Assembly: GCF_038502225.1 (NCBI RefSeq)
Contig: NC_091307.1
Coordinates: 28,383,578-28,447,577 of the forward strand
From: Cherax quadricarinatus
Taxonomy: Eukaryota; Arthropoda; Malacostraca; Decapoda; Parastacidae
DNA length: 64,000 nt
Direction: 5' to 3'
Below, one piece after another: positions 22,090 through 33,297 of the stretch. Both the position numbers and the translations under genes were made by a program. The stretch's first letter is position 1. Each line of letters opens with the position of its first letter. The notes under the pieces are model-generated. The model did not search any database, had not been told where the DNA came from, and was given only the letters and a program-made list of their open reading frames with translations.

Positions 22090-22420
22090 TGCATCACAAG
22101 CATGTGGAGTACTGCTGGGGCTCAAGCCATGGTGACCACGTCTCGGGGAAATGAACGGGCAGATGTCCAGGCAAAGACTATTGCAACGAGTCTATTCTGT
22201 AATAGACACCTGCCGTACATTGACCTCATGGTCTATATTCACAGATATTTTCTTGGGGAAGTGGCAGGCCCAGTGGGCCCAACGGACTGGCAGCAAGTTG
22301 TTTAAGGTTCAGCAGGACGTGGGTGCTTGTCCCTCCTTCAACAGGAATCCTACATTAGAGACAAATCTGTGGCAGCTGAGGGTTGGGCGCACACAGCTCC
22401 CACGACCACTTATTTCCACG
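22090..22420 (+). pseudogene. LINE-D RNase H / C-terminal remnant
   Basis: In shifting frames the translation reads 'GNERADVQAKT' (RNase H end motif with the conserved Asp), 'LPYIDLMVYIHRYFLGKWQAQWAQ', 'KLFKVQQDVGACPS' and 'NLWQLRVGRTQL'. This matches the region following RT in LINEs of the I, R1 and related clades, which carry RNase H, and differs from LINE-A to C. One frameshift lies near 22230. Not functional. Confidence 0.65.
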
Positions 22421-22432
22421 AGCTTTTTATAA

Positions 22433-22925
22433 CTGATGTTTATAGCTTTTTATAACTGATGTTTATAGCTTTTTATAACTGATGTTTATAACTTTTTATA
22501 ACTGATGTTTATAGCTTTTTATAACTGATGTTTATAGCTTTTTATAACTGATGTTTATAACTTTTTATAACTGATGTTTATAGCTTTTTATAACTGATGT
22601 TTATAGCTTTTTATAACTGATGTTTATAGCTTTTTATAACTGATGTTTATAGCTTTTTATAACTGATGTTTATAGCTTTTTATAACTGATGTTTATAGCT
22701 TTTTATAACTGATGTTTATAGCTTTTTATAACTGATGTTTATAGCTTTTTATAACTGATGTTTATAGCTTTTTATAACTGATGTTTATAGCTTTTTATAA
22801 CTGATGTTTATAACTTTTTATAACTGATGTTTATAGCTTTTTATAACTGATGTTTATAACTTTTTATAACTGATGTTTATAGCTTTTTATAACTGATGTT
22901 TATAGCTTTTTATAACTGATGTTTT
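22433..22925. repeat. 23-bp minisatellite, AT-rich
   Basis: About 21 units containing GTTTATAGCTTTTTATAACT plus GAT. A minority variant with ATAACTTTTTA recurs at intervals. The array frays into degenerate units up to about 23060. Confidence 0.95.
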
Positions 22926-23059
22926 TTAAATGATGTTCAGCTTTTATAACTGATATTTATAATGCTTGATAACTGATGGTTTATAGTCTTTTAGAACTGA
23001 TGTTTTTTTTATAATATGTTTTAGCTTTTATTGAGTTACTTTTGCACGCCTGATGTTTA

Positions 23060-23424
23060 TAACTTCTGTAGAGTGATTTTTGTTCAAACGGGAAAGTTTC
23101 AGGATTTTTTCAACATAGATTTGATAATCTTTCTGTTAACGAGTACATTGCGGTTGAAGTTAGTATTTGTGACAGAACTTTACATGCAGTCAAAGGATTC
23201 TGTACACTTCTAAACTGCTTATTTATGTTTAATAGATATTAATATACATATTCATAAACAATAATATATATATATATAAAGGAAGTATCGGAGGTTAGAG
23301 GACTGAAGTTTTATAACAGGTCAAAAAGATATGAAATATCAGGTCCTACTAGCACCCTAAAACCCGTGGGTATCCATGACCTATGGGGATGAGTGATATC
23401 GGGTGGCGGTGGTCATTTTGGTAT
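23060..23424. other. Unassigned stretch
   Basis: Degenerate AT-rich sequence with a short TA run at 23262-23277; includes weak LINE-A-like words (TTTGTGACAGAACTTTACATG) near 23165. Confidence 0.35.
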
Positions 23425-24318
23425 TTTTCCAGTGGGCAACGGTAAACAATATGATGTTCAATGAGGACAAATTCCAACTACTCCGTTATGGAAAACTGGA
23501 GGAGATAATAACTAGAACAGAGTATACTACTGACTCCGGCCATACAATAGAGCGGAAAAATAATGTAAGGGACCTGGGAGTAGTAATGTCTGAGGATCTC
23601 ACTTTCAAGGATCACAACAGTGCCACGATCGCACGTGCAAAGAAAATGATAGGATGGATAATGAGAACTTTCAAAACGAGAGATGCCAAGCCCATGATGA
23701 TCCTTTTCAAATCACTTGTTCTCTCTAGGCTGGAATACTGCTGTACATTAACATCTCCATTCGAAGCAGGTGAAATCGCAGATCTAGAGAGTGTACAGAG
23801 ATCCTTTACTGCACGTATATGTTCTGTCAAGCACCTTAACTACTGGGAACGCTTGGAAGCACTTGACTTGTACTCGTTGGAACGCAGGAGGGAGAGATAT
23901 ATCATAATCTACACTTGGAAAATCTTGGAAGGAATGGTCCCAAATCTGCACACAGAAATCACTCCCTACGAAAGTAAAAGACTGGGCAGGCGATGCAAAA
24001 TGCCCCCAATAAAAAGTAGGGGGGCCATTGTTACACTAAGGGAAAACACCATAAGTGTCCGGGGCCCAAAACTGTTCAACAGCCTCCCATCAAGCATTAG
24101 GGGAATTGCCAATAAACCCCTGGCTGCCTTCAAGAGAGAGCTGGACAGATACCTAAAGTCAGTGCCGGATCAGCCGGGCTGTGGCTCGTACGTTGGACTG
24201 CGTGCGGCCAGCAGTAACAGCCTAGTTGATCAGGCCCTGATCCATCGGGAGGCCTGGTCATGGACCGGGCCGCGGGGGCGTTGATCCCCGGAATAACCTC
24301 CAGGTAACCTCCAGGTAA
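23425..24318 (+). mobile_element. LINE-A copy 9, 3' end with an open C-terminal frame
   Basis: 5'-truncated at the 'VFQWATVNNMMF' codons just downstream of the RT FADD box, complete at the 3' end (CCTCCAGGTAACCTCCAGGTA, 24298-24318). The C-terminal frame is open without stops through 'SWTGPRGR' at 24284. The lack of decay marks it as one of the youngest copies here. It has no catalytic RT motifs and no promoter. Confidence 0.92.
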
Positions 24319-24614
24319 AAACATACACATACAGAGGTCTACCCATCAACTTTTATCCACCGAAACTTAGTCCAACAAACAGCTGTCATTACGTCTATAT
24401 CATATCTCATGTAAATATCCTATTTTACTTATTACCTATTTCCAAACCTCTTTCTATCCAAAGTTCAATTAAGGGGCCCCCTGGCACCCCTGGCACCCCA
24501 AAATCACCCGCTATGCCCTCTACAACAGTTTCTCACACTTGAAAATGTAAGTCACCAACCACAATTATTCTCTCACTTGGTTTGAAACTCCCTGAAACTC
24601 TCTTAACTTCAACT

Positions 24615-24616
<2 letters not shown>
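24319..24616. other. Unassigned stretch
   Basis: No supported feature between the LINE-A tail and the CT run. Confidence 0.4.
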
Positions 24617-24687
<71 letters not shown>

Positions 24688-24700
24688 TCTCTCTCTCTCC
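24617..24700. repeat. (CT)n microsatellite
   Basis: CT run with a few TTCTCT interruptions at the right end. Confidence 0.97.
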
Positions 24701-25261
24701 TATTCTCTTCTCCAGGTGCATAAACAATATAATCCACTTATCGCATACGACCCTTATTTTAATCCATATAAGTCTTGAATTTATACATTATATTCCCTCT
24801 TTGCGTTCCATAACTAATCCTTCAACATTACAGCTACTCCTTCCTTAGCTTTAATTCTCTCAGATACACCGAACCGAATCCCCTTTATTTCTAATAGATT
24901 ATATGATTTTCGTTTGTAGTTATAGTGTGATTTGTGTTTGATGGTGGCAGCTTCCCAGTGAATATTGTGATTGTTGATGCTGACATGGTGAAATTCCGCT
25001 TTATTCTCCTGAGCATAATGTATTGTTCATGGATAATATTTAGGTAACTGGTAACTCCTGGTGGGTCTTGTGTAGTTGAACTCTTATGTTTCTTGGAAAA
25101 GAGATTCCCCAGTTTGTTAGGATAGAAAGTGATTATGTTGGTCACAATCACTTTCTCAACAAATTTATTAATATAATCACTTTCTATCCTAACAAACTGG
25201 GGAATCTAATTTCCAAGAAACACAAGTATTCAACTACACAAGACACACCAGGAGTTTTCAT

Positions 25262-25915
25262 GGTAAGGGAGAACCAACATATTTTTAGTTGAATAAGGTT
25301 GGTTGTCCCTTTTTGGGTTGTAAAAAGTATTTCTAGCAACTTTAAATGATTTATCATTTACATTCCTCGGGTATTTCAGATCATTGGCTATTTCATAAAT
25401 TTTGGATATTTCTTCATCTATGAGCTCTAGACTACAAATACGTAAAGCTCTCAAAAACATTGATGAGAAAACAGACAGTTTAACTTTATCTTGATGGGAA
25501 GAATAACAGTGTACATAGGAACAGTTATTTGTAGGTTTTCTGTAAATTTTAAATTTGAATTCATTATTACTCTTAATAATTAAAACATCTAGAAAAGGCA
25601 ATGAGTTATTTTCCTCAAACTCAACAGTAAAGTTTATAGAATGGGCTAAGCTATTTAATTTGCCAAAGGAAATGGTGTATATCTACATTCTTGGGCATAA
25701 GACATAAAATATCATCGACATATCTGAACCATTTTGCTCTATTAGGGAGGATTGTGTTAAGCAATCTTGTTTCAAAAAAATTCCATGTATAGATTACTAA
25801 GAACAGGTGAAAGAGGATTTCCCATTGCCATACCAAATTTCTGAGTGTAAAATTTATCATTAAATACAAATTTTGCATCAACAATGCAAAGTTTAATAAG
25901 TTTAATGATGTTTTA
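25262..25915 (-). pseudogene. PLE reverse transcriptase remnant
   Basis: On the minus strand the text shows RT motifs typical of Penelope-like elements: 'GMAMGNPLSPVLSNLYMEFF', 'WFRYVDDILCLM' (catalytic YVDD), then 'SLPFLDVLI' and 'FKIYRKPTN'. PLE RTs are the closest known relatives of telomerase RT. A one-base insertion in the T run after 'MEFF' and other indels break the frame. The N-terminal half of RT is missing. Confidence 0.88.
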
Positions 25916-26600
25916 TTCTTCCCATCAAGATAAAGTTAAACTGTCTGTTTTCTCATCAATGTTTTTGAGAGCTTTACGTATTTGTAGTCCAGAGTTCATA
26001 GATGAAGAAATATCCAAAATTTATGAAATAGCTAATGATTTGAAATACCCGAGGAATGTAATTGATAAATCATTTAAAGTTGCTAGAAATACTTTTTACA
26101 ACCCAAAAAGGGACAACCAGCCTTATTCAACTAAAAATATGTTGGTTCTCCCTTACCATGAAAACTTGGTTGATATGCCTTCTCTTCTTAAGACTTTTAA
26201 TATTAAAGTTGTATTTAAAAATCTTGATACAGTAAAAAAAACTTTTGATAAAGAATTCCCCCCAAAATGCTGATGGATGTGTCTATAAGATTCCTTGTAA
26301 AATTTGCGATAAAGTTTATTACGGTCAAACTGATATAAATCTCGAACTTAGATTAAAACAACATAAATATAGCATTAGAACTGAACAAGATTCCAATGCT
26401 CTATTTATTCATGTGAGAGATTTTAACCATCCAATTGATTTTCAAAAAGTTGAGAAAGTTGTATCAAGCAAGTGCATGGTTGACAGAAATATAATTGAAT
26501 CTTGTTTCATAAAAAGCAGTTTTGAAAATAATATGAATATTTCCTTAGGTTTGTATAAATTAGATTCATTAGAGTTTAATAATACATTGGACAAATAATA
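25906..26600 (+). pseudogene. PLE RT thumb-to-GIY-YIG endonuclease remnant
   Basis: The first frame (25884-26273) carries 'KIYEIANDLKYPRNVIDKSF' and 'LVDMPSLLKTFNIKVVF'. A one-base shift near 26270 then leads into 'CVYKIPCKICDKVYYGQTDI', where 'VYKI' and 'YYGQT' are the GIY and YIG motifs. 'LRLKQHK' with the conserved Arg and 'ALFIHVRDFNHPIDF' follow, to a stop after 'NTLDK'. The CKIC cysteines and the nearby His are typical of the canonical GIY-YIG-bearing PLE endonuclease. Apart from the frameshift this domain is intact. Confidence 0.9.
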
Positions 26601-26801
26601 AACCTTATTTCTTGGGTAGAATGATTTGTTGGTGGGTTGTCGTGAGGACCTGTCTAGTTGGACCAGCGGACCTACTGCAGTGTTCCTCTTTTCTTATGAG
26701 TCTTGTATTGTCGCGCGTCAGGTGTTTCTTTGTTGTGGGAGTTGACTGTGAGGTGTGGTTTAAGCCCTTTTATTGCCTTTCTTTGATGTATTACTTTCAT
26801 A

Positions 26802-26841
26802 GTTCCTTGACAATGTGAGTAGTCACGAAAGCGCTTGGAAT
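26802..26841 (+). ncRNA. Degenerate hammerhead-like fold in PLE copy 3
   Basis: GTTCC / TTGACAA / T / GTGA-GTAG-TCAC / GAAA / GCGCTT / GGAA, about 200 bp after the GIY-YIG stop. The fold matches 9700 and 7167, with a compensation-neutral T-to-C change in the core. Confidence 0.42.
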
Positions 26842-26905
26842 TTCACTACTCTTTCACAGTGGTTGTTTTGCATAATTTAAAATCACCTGTTTACTCTGAT
26901 CTTAT

Positions 26906-26908
<3 letters not shown>

Positions 26909-26984
<76 letters not shown>
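26909..26984. repeat. (AT)n microsatellite
   Basis: Joins the PLE 3' end (CTTATTGC) to the LINE-C 3' UTR fragment. Confidence 0.98.
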
Positions 26985-26987
<3 letters not shown>

Positions 26988-27190
26988 CTCCATGGGGAAG
27001 TGGAAGTAGTGGAACAGAATTCTTCCTCCGTAAGCCCTGCGCGTCGAAAGACGTGACTAAAATCCCAGGAGCAAGGGGCTAGTAACCCCTTCTCCTGTAT
27101 ATGTTACTAAATGTAAAAGGAGAAACTTTCGCTTTTCGTTTTGGGCCACCCTGCCTCGGTGGGATACGGCCGGTGCGTTGAAAGAAGAAA
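26985..27190 (+). mobile_element. LINE-C 3' UTR fragment
   Basis: Words CATGGGGAAGTGGAAG, CCAGGAGCAAGGGGCTAG, AACCCCTTCTCCTGTATATG and CCTGCCTCGGTGGGATACGG match, in order, the inverted copy at 27886-28345 and the tail of the 6398-7060 copy. Confidence 0.75.
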
Positions 27191-27234
27191 TATATATATA
27201 TTACGTAATAAAATATACCTATTGGTAAAAAAGA

Positions 27235-27320
27235 ATGAAAAGATGGGGTGGTAGGGGAAGTGAAATATTTAAACGGCTTCATGAAGAAATCCAAATATTC
27301 TTCCTTGAAGCTTTTTATCC
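27235..27320 (+). repeat. Dispersed repeat S
   Basis: AAAAGATGGGGTGGTAGGGG, then GAAATCCAAATATTCTTCCTT. The same sequence occurs inverted at 58123-58254, next to TA runs. Identity unknown. Confidence 0.6.
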
Positions 27321-27351
27321 ACGTCTCCGAGGCTATGGGTCCCGGCTATGG

Positions 27352-27514
27352 GTCAATGCCGGATCAGCCGGGCTGTGGCTCGTACGTTGGACTGCGTGCG
27401 GCCAGCAGTAACAGCCTAGTTGATCAGGCCCTGATCCATCGGGAGGCCTGGTCATGGACTGGGCCGCGGGGGCGTTGATCCCCGGAATAACCTCCAGGAA
27501 TAACCTCCAGGTAA
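27352..27514 (+). mobile_element. LINE-A copy 10, 3' tail
   Basis: About 160 bp from the 'PDQPGCGSYVGLRAASS' codons to the CCTCCAGG terminal repeats. Confidence 0.9.
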
Positions 27515-27533
27515 CCAGACGTAGACCCACATC

Positions 27534-27536
<3 letters not shown>

Positions 27537-27612
<76 letters not shown>

Positions 27613-27814
27613 ATAAGATCACAGTAAACAGGTGATTTCAGAATATGCAAAGCAACCACTGTGAAAGAATAATGAAATTCCAAGTGCTTTCGTGATTACT
27701 CACATTATCAAGGAACAATGATAATGTGAGTAGTCACGAAAGCGCGTGGAATTTCATTATTCTTTCACAGTGGTTGCTTTGCATATTCTGAAATCACCTG
27801 TTTACTGTGATCTT

Positions 27815-27885
<71 letters not shown>
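27537..27885. repeat. 349-bp near-perfect palindrome of TA run + PLE 3' end (PLE copy 4)
   Basis: TA run 27537-27609; PLE 3' terminus on the minus strand to 27710; an 8-bp spacer AGGAACAA; the same 102 bp on the plus strand (27719-27820, about 4 mismatches); TA run to 27885. The degenerate hammerhead-like motif is at the centre and is incomplete. Confidence 0.92.
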
Positions 27886-28444
<559 letters not shown>

Positions 28445-28954
28445 AAGCTACACTCACCTGATAATTAATAACTATTAATAGTTTGATGTGGGTTGCATCC
28501 TGGAGTATAGGTTTCATTCTTGCAATTAAAACTAATAAAGTGCTCTTCTAACTAATATGTACCTAGACTACTCACACCAATAAGCTCCCCGACGTTGGGA
28601 CACTTTAAAGTAGTGGGCATGTTTGATTGGTTTGTGCCCTGGAGCAGGGGTTGGTCTAATGAATTAATGCCTGTCTCCTCACAAGGGTGTTTTTTAAAGA
28701 CCCAGCATCTTATTCGGTATAAATGGTGGGAATATTATCCTTTTTCGTTTGAATATGGTGACACAGTCCATGAGAGGGAACTAATTATGGATCAGGGTTG
28801 CTGAATGTGAAACATTCCTTGAACAATTTAAATAACTGTATGGTTATGATTCATCTACTAGGGGAGTTAATCGACTACGGCAGCAGCAAGTTGTTATATT
28901 AGTGCAAAGCAGATGTTAATAGAATACCTGAAGAACGTTTCCATGGGTCAGTAC
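28445..28954. other. Unassigned stretch with a 69-codon frame
   Basis: The frame 28595-28804 (+) starts MGHFKVVGMFDWFVPW and is not low-complexity, but it matches nothing I recognise. No splice or promoter signal supports it. Most likely chance or a decayed element. Confidence 0.25.
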
Positions 28955-29760
28955 CCATCCTTCCCCTGGCCCGGTCACAGACCAGGCCTCCTGGAGGATG
29001 AAGGCCTGGTCACCCAGGCTATTATTGCTCGCCACACACAACTCAACGTAAGAACCTCAGCCCAGTTGGTCAGGCACAAATCTGTGGAACTTTTTCAGTT
29101 CTATCTTCAAGATCGCCAGAGATTTCCTGGTAATTCCTCGTATGCTTGGAGGGAGGCCGTCGAAGAGTCTGGGACCTCTGACATTCATTGAGTTCTTTCT
29201 TAATGTACTCGTTGTACCCTGCTTCTTAGTGGAAGAATTTTGCACCGTTTGTCAGGTATCTTGTCATACTGATTGGTTTCGGTGTTCAGGTATGGAACCA
29301 GTCCGTCCTAGATATTCTAGGTGTATTTTATTGTGTACCTTCCTCGCCTACATTCCAGGGAATATAGTAGGTTAGATGCTTGAGTGAATACTAGCAGTGA
29401 AAGTTCTCTGTACTCAGCAGTGTCGCCGTCTCGATGGGGACCATCAGTATACTTCAGTATTCCACCCTGGAGAGAGAATTTGTCTTGAAGGGTATCATCA
29501 CTGGCTCAGCATCTCTTGTCTTTTAAGTTCTAGTTATCCAGCATGTCATTTTCCCTGTGGTAGCAATAGCAACATAACTGTGATCCTTGAATATAATAAG
29601 GTCTTCCGACATCGTTACTCCTAAGCCTCGCACACACGACTTCCCTTATATTGAATAATTTGAGTTTGTCTTGTACTGTATTTCATTCAGTCTTTATTTC
29701 CTCCATTCTTTCGTAGCTGAACAATTGAAACTTCTCCTTGTTAAATATACTGTTGTATAA
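28955..29760 (-). mobile_element. LINE-A copy 11, old and diverged
   Basis: The minus-strand translation still shows 'STLRKNSMNVRGPRLFDGLP' and 'FHRFVPDQLG', with many indels upstream. The decay shows that LINE-A activity spans a long time. Confidence 0.75.
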
Positions 29761-29889
29761 AGAGCTAAATAACCGAACGGTTTTATTGCTTTACTAAGAT
29801 AAAACAAAACACCTGGAAGCTACACACAGACGACCACAAGCAGTTCACTCAACTAAACAGAGAAAACGAGAGTTGAATGCTTTTACCGC

Positions 29890-30185
29890 TAATTCAGAAA
29901 GATTAAACCTTTAAACCCTGAGGTAGCATATATGAAGACTTTCTTGGGATTATTAACCCAGGAAAACCTAAAAAATAATTAGCAGTTTGTTTCCCCATTG
30001 GGGTCTGTTGATCCTCAAATAAAGGTTGCGACCCACAACAATCAGCTAAGACATATGTTCCTATTTACTGCTAACTGAATAGAAGCAGCAGACACAGATA
30101 CATGGGCATACGCCTGTATTCACCTGAAGATTGAGCTCAAATCCTATCGGATGTGAGCCGAACATTCTGCCACTGAGGTACTAGT
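29890..30185 (-). mobile_element. SINE-A relic
   Basis: The minus strand retains CCGATAGGATTTGAGCTC (decayed box B), GTGGGTCGCAACC and ACCCCAATGGGGAAACAAAC in SINE-A order. The tail region near 29900 is degraded. Confidence 0.5.
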
Positions 30186-31567
30186 GTTATGCTTTTAAAA
30201 ATACAGTCGAATTGCCTAATTGGTGGTGAGTTTCTTATCTTAAGGCGTATTAGGAGAGAACTTGTGGTCTACAAGCCTCTTCTACCTTACCAGGTATATT
30301 AGAGCCGGTGGCAATGTCGGGAGCTCAGAAGTTTGTCCTCCAGTCGTGGTGGTGTGTGCAGCTCACAAGTTTCATTACCAGTGGTGGTGTGTGCATCTCA
30401 CAAGTCTCATTACCGGTGGTGGTGTTGTGCAACTGGCTGACCGGTCCGCCCCGTAAAAAAATAAATATCACATCATAAGATATGACATGTAATTTTGTAC
30501 ACAGCACTAAGTTGGCCCCAGAGTGCTGGTGGCACTAGTGCACAGCTTCTCAAGTTACCCACACAAAACATGTTAGTAAAATAGATTTATCTTAACTATA
30601 CCAAATATTCTATATTAATTATACTTAAAACTGACAGGTAGACGACTAAAACACATGTGCACCACTTGGGTGTCTATAATTTGAAGACGTTTCGTCAATA
30701 CAGAGAATAATCCTGGAGATGATGGAAGACTTGTAGTTTGAGGTGATCAGTCCCTCGTCCTTGTACAATCTGTTTCATTAATATTAATGGATTGAACACT
30801 ACCTAGCAAGCCTGAGGGACTCTCACATGCCTTCTTCAATTTCCATATTCTCTGTATTGGGTTGATAGTCACTGAATGGCGAAATGACTCCACACTAAAG
30901 TTACCTAAGTGACGAAAACATCTTTTTCATCAAATATATCGAGTAGTTTAATTTATTCATTAGGAGGCTGTCATTATCATTATTGGTGGTAGCTCTGAGG
31001 CGGGTCACGGCGAACCTTTAATATCTCAAGGACAACTTATGTGAAGGTGAGGCAGCCGTTGGACCTAAATTAGGCCACGACAACATAGACTGTTAGGTAA
31101 ACAAAGCTGGTCTACTGTAAGTGCTTGTGGCTGCCTTGCCACAAGGATCCGGCTGTGTTACCACAGGGAGCCGGCCTTGGTGTGATTGGTGCGTAGCTGC
31201 ATGGGGTTTCCACATTATCTTTAAGCAGGATCTGAGAGGTTAAGGAGTTTCCTCAACACACAGCCTTGGGTTTCACTTTTTGTGGATCTGGTTAGCTATC
31301 AGGTTCCTCGGTGCCGTTCCCGGTGGATATGTCACTTAAAGTTGTCCATTCGTAGGCACGGCTGACGCAGCCTCGTCGGAAATGTGTAAGTATATACCTA
31401 ATATGCGAGTATATTGTATATATAGTATAACTGCAAGAAAGAAGCTATATCTAATTTGCAATTTAACAACAGAAAATGGAAATTAAATTCCATGCGCTTT
31501 TGTAATCTTTCAGTCGCGACTGGAATTTAATTACCACATACAGTGAACAAAATTATATATATAGTGG

Positions 31568-31570
<3 letters not shown>
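30186..31570. other. Unassigned stretch with a short tandem repeat and a PLE-terminal relic
   Basis: 30340-30430 holds about 2.5 copies of a 35-bp GGTGGTGTGTGCA...CTCA unit. 30640-30800 contains ACACATGTGCACCACTTGGG, GACGTTTCG and GAGGTGATCAGTCCCTCG, words shared with the 10283 and 55500-56670 PLE-terminal regions, but its hammerhead core is lost. The remainder is unassigned. Confidence 0.45.
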
Positions 31571-31664
<94 letters not shown>

Positions 31665-31671
31665 CATATAT

Positions 31672-31675
<4 letters not shown>
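31571..31675. repeat. (AT)n microsatellite
   Basis: AT run with one AAC interruption. Confidence 0.97.
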
Positions 31676-32340
<665 letters not shown>

Positions 32341-32426
32341 TGATAAATTAGACACATGTGCAACTCTTGGGTATCTTTATTGATACCCAAAGATACCCAA
32401 GAGTTGCACATGTGTCTAATTTATCA
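32341..32426. repeat. Perfect inverted repeat, 38-bp arms, 10-bp loop
   Basis: The left arm starts TGATAAATTAGACACATGTG and the right arm ends CACATGTGTCTAATTTATCA. The arm sequence (ACACATGTGCAAC...TTGGGTATCTTT) is the PLE-terminal word also seen at 10290 and 30640. A GTCGGTT...AACCATTCAT segment follows at 32433. Confidence 0.95.
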
Positions 32427-32740
32427 ACGTGTCGGTTCTGTGAACCATTCATTTTGCAGCACTTTAACAAATCTCAGATACAAGGTGTGAGAAACACATT
32501 GTCTAGCAAGGTACTGTCTTCCAGTCAGTAAGGGAATATTGGTACTGTGGACTGATTCATATTGACTTTGACTGGCATGATACACTAAGTGAACATTCAA
32601 AAGTGACTGGGACATGTTCTCGTGGAACTTACTCAAGGACATAAAGGCAAAAAAAAAAAAAAAAAAAAAAAAATAGACTATATGACACAGTAAGCTTAAA
32701 CAGGAAGAAATTACTTATTTAAAAAAAATAAGTCACACTG
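32427..32740. other. Unassigned stretch with poly-A run
   Basis: Starts with PLE-terminal words, then unassigned sequence; poly-A at 32649-32673. Confidence 0.4.
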
Positions 32741-33297
32741 TACCTGGAGGGCATTCCGGGGTTCAACGCCCCCGCGGCCCGGTCCACGACCAGGCCTCCC
32801 GGTGGATCAGGGCCTGATCAACGAGGCTGTTACTGCTGGCCGCACGTAATCCAACGTACGAACCACAGCCCGGCTGATCCGGCACCGTCTTAAGGTATCT
32901 GTCCAGCTCCCTCTTGAAGACAACCAGGGGTCTTCCTGTAATGACCCTTATTGCGGGTGGGAGGCTGTTGAACAGTCTTGGGCCCTGGACACTTATTGCA
33001 TTTTCTCTTAGTGTACCAGTGACGCCCCTACTTTTCACTGGGGGTATGTTGCATCACCTGCCATGTCTTTTGCTTTCGTATGGAGTGATTGCTGTGTGCA
33101 TATTAGGGACCAGTCCCTCCAGAATCTTCCAGGTGTAGATTATGATATCTCTCTCTCGCCTGCGCTCTAGTGAGTACAAGTCAAGTGCTTCCAGGCGCTG
33201 CCAGTAGTTAAGGTGTTTGATGGAACTTATACGTGCAGTAAAGGGTCTCTGTACATTCTCTAGCTCTGCAATTTCACCTGCCTTGAATGGGGATGTA
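32741..33297 (-). mobile_element. LINE-A copy 12 (subfamily of copy 7)
   Basis: Minus-strand 3' fragment with 'MKSRGVTGTLRENAISVQGP' and 'RLFNSLPPAIRVITGRPL'. 5'-truncated at 33297 and complete at the 3' end with one TACCTGGAGG repeat. Confidence 0.88.

Larger units (their letters stand above)
24893..26908. mobile_element. PLE copy 3: alternating minus/plus segments
   Basis: Four blocks of one PLE lie in alternating orientation: minus 24893-25145, plus 25160-25262, minus 25262-25915, plus 25906-26908. Adjacent blocks share sequence. For instance 25107-25136 and 25174-25203 are perfect 30-bp inverted repeats, and the DKVKLSVFSSMFLRALRIC codons occur on both strands (25440-25500 minus, 25925-25990 plus). 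The last block runs through GIY-YIG and the 3' UTR to the TA run at 26909. Confidence 0.85.

Noticed and set aside
23403..24284. Intact host gene of 293 codons
   Set aside because: The frame is the C-terminal region of LINE-A copy 9; it matches copies 2 and 6 throughout and lacks any promoter or its own start.
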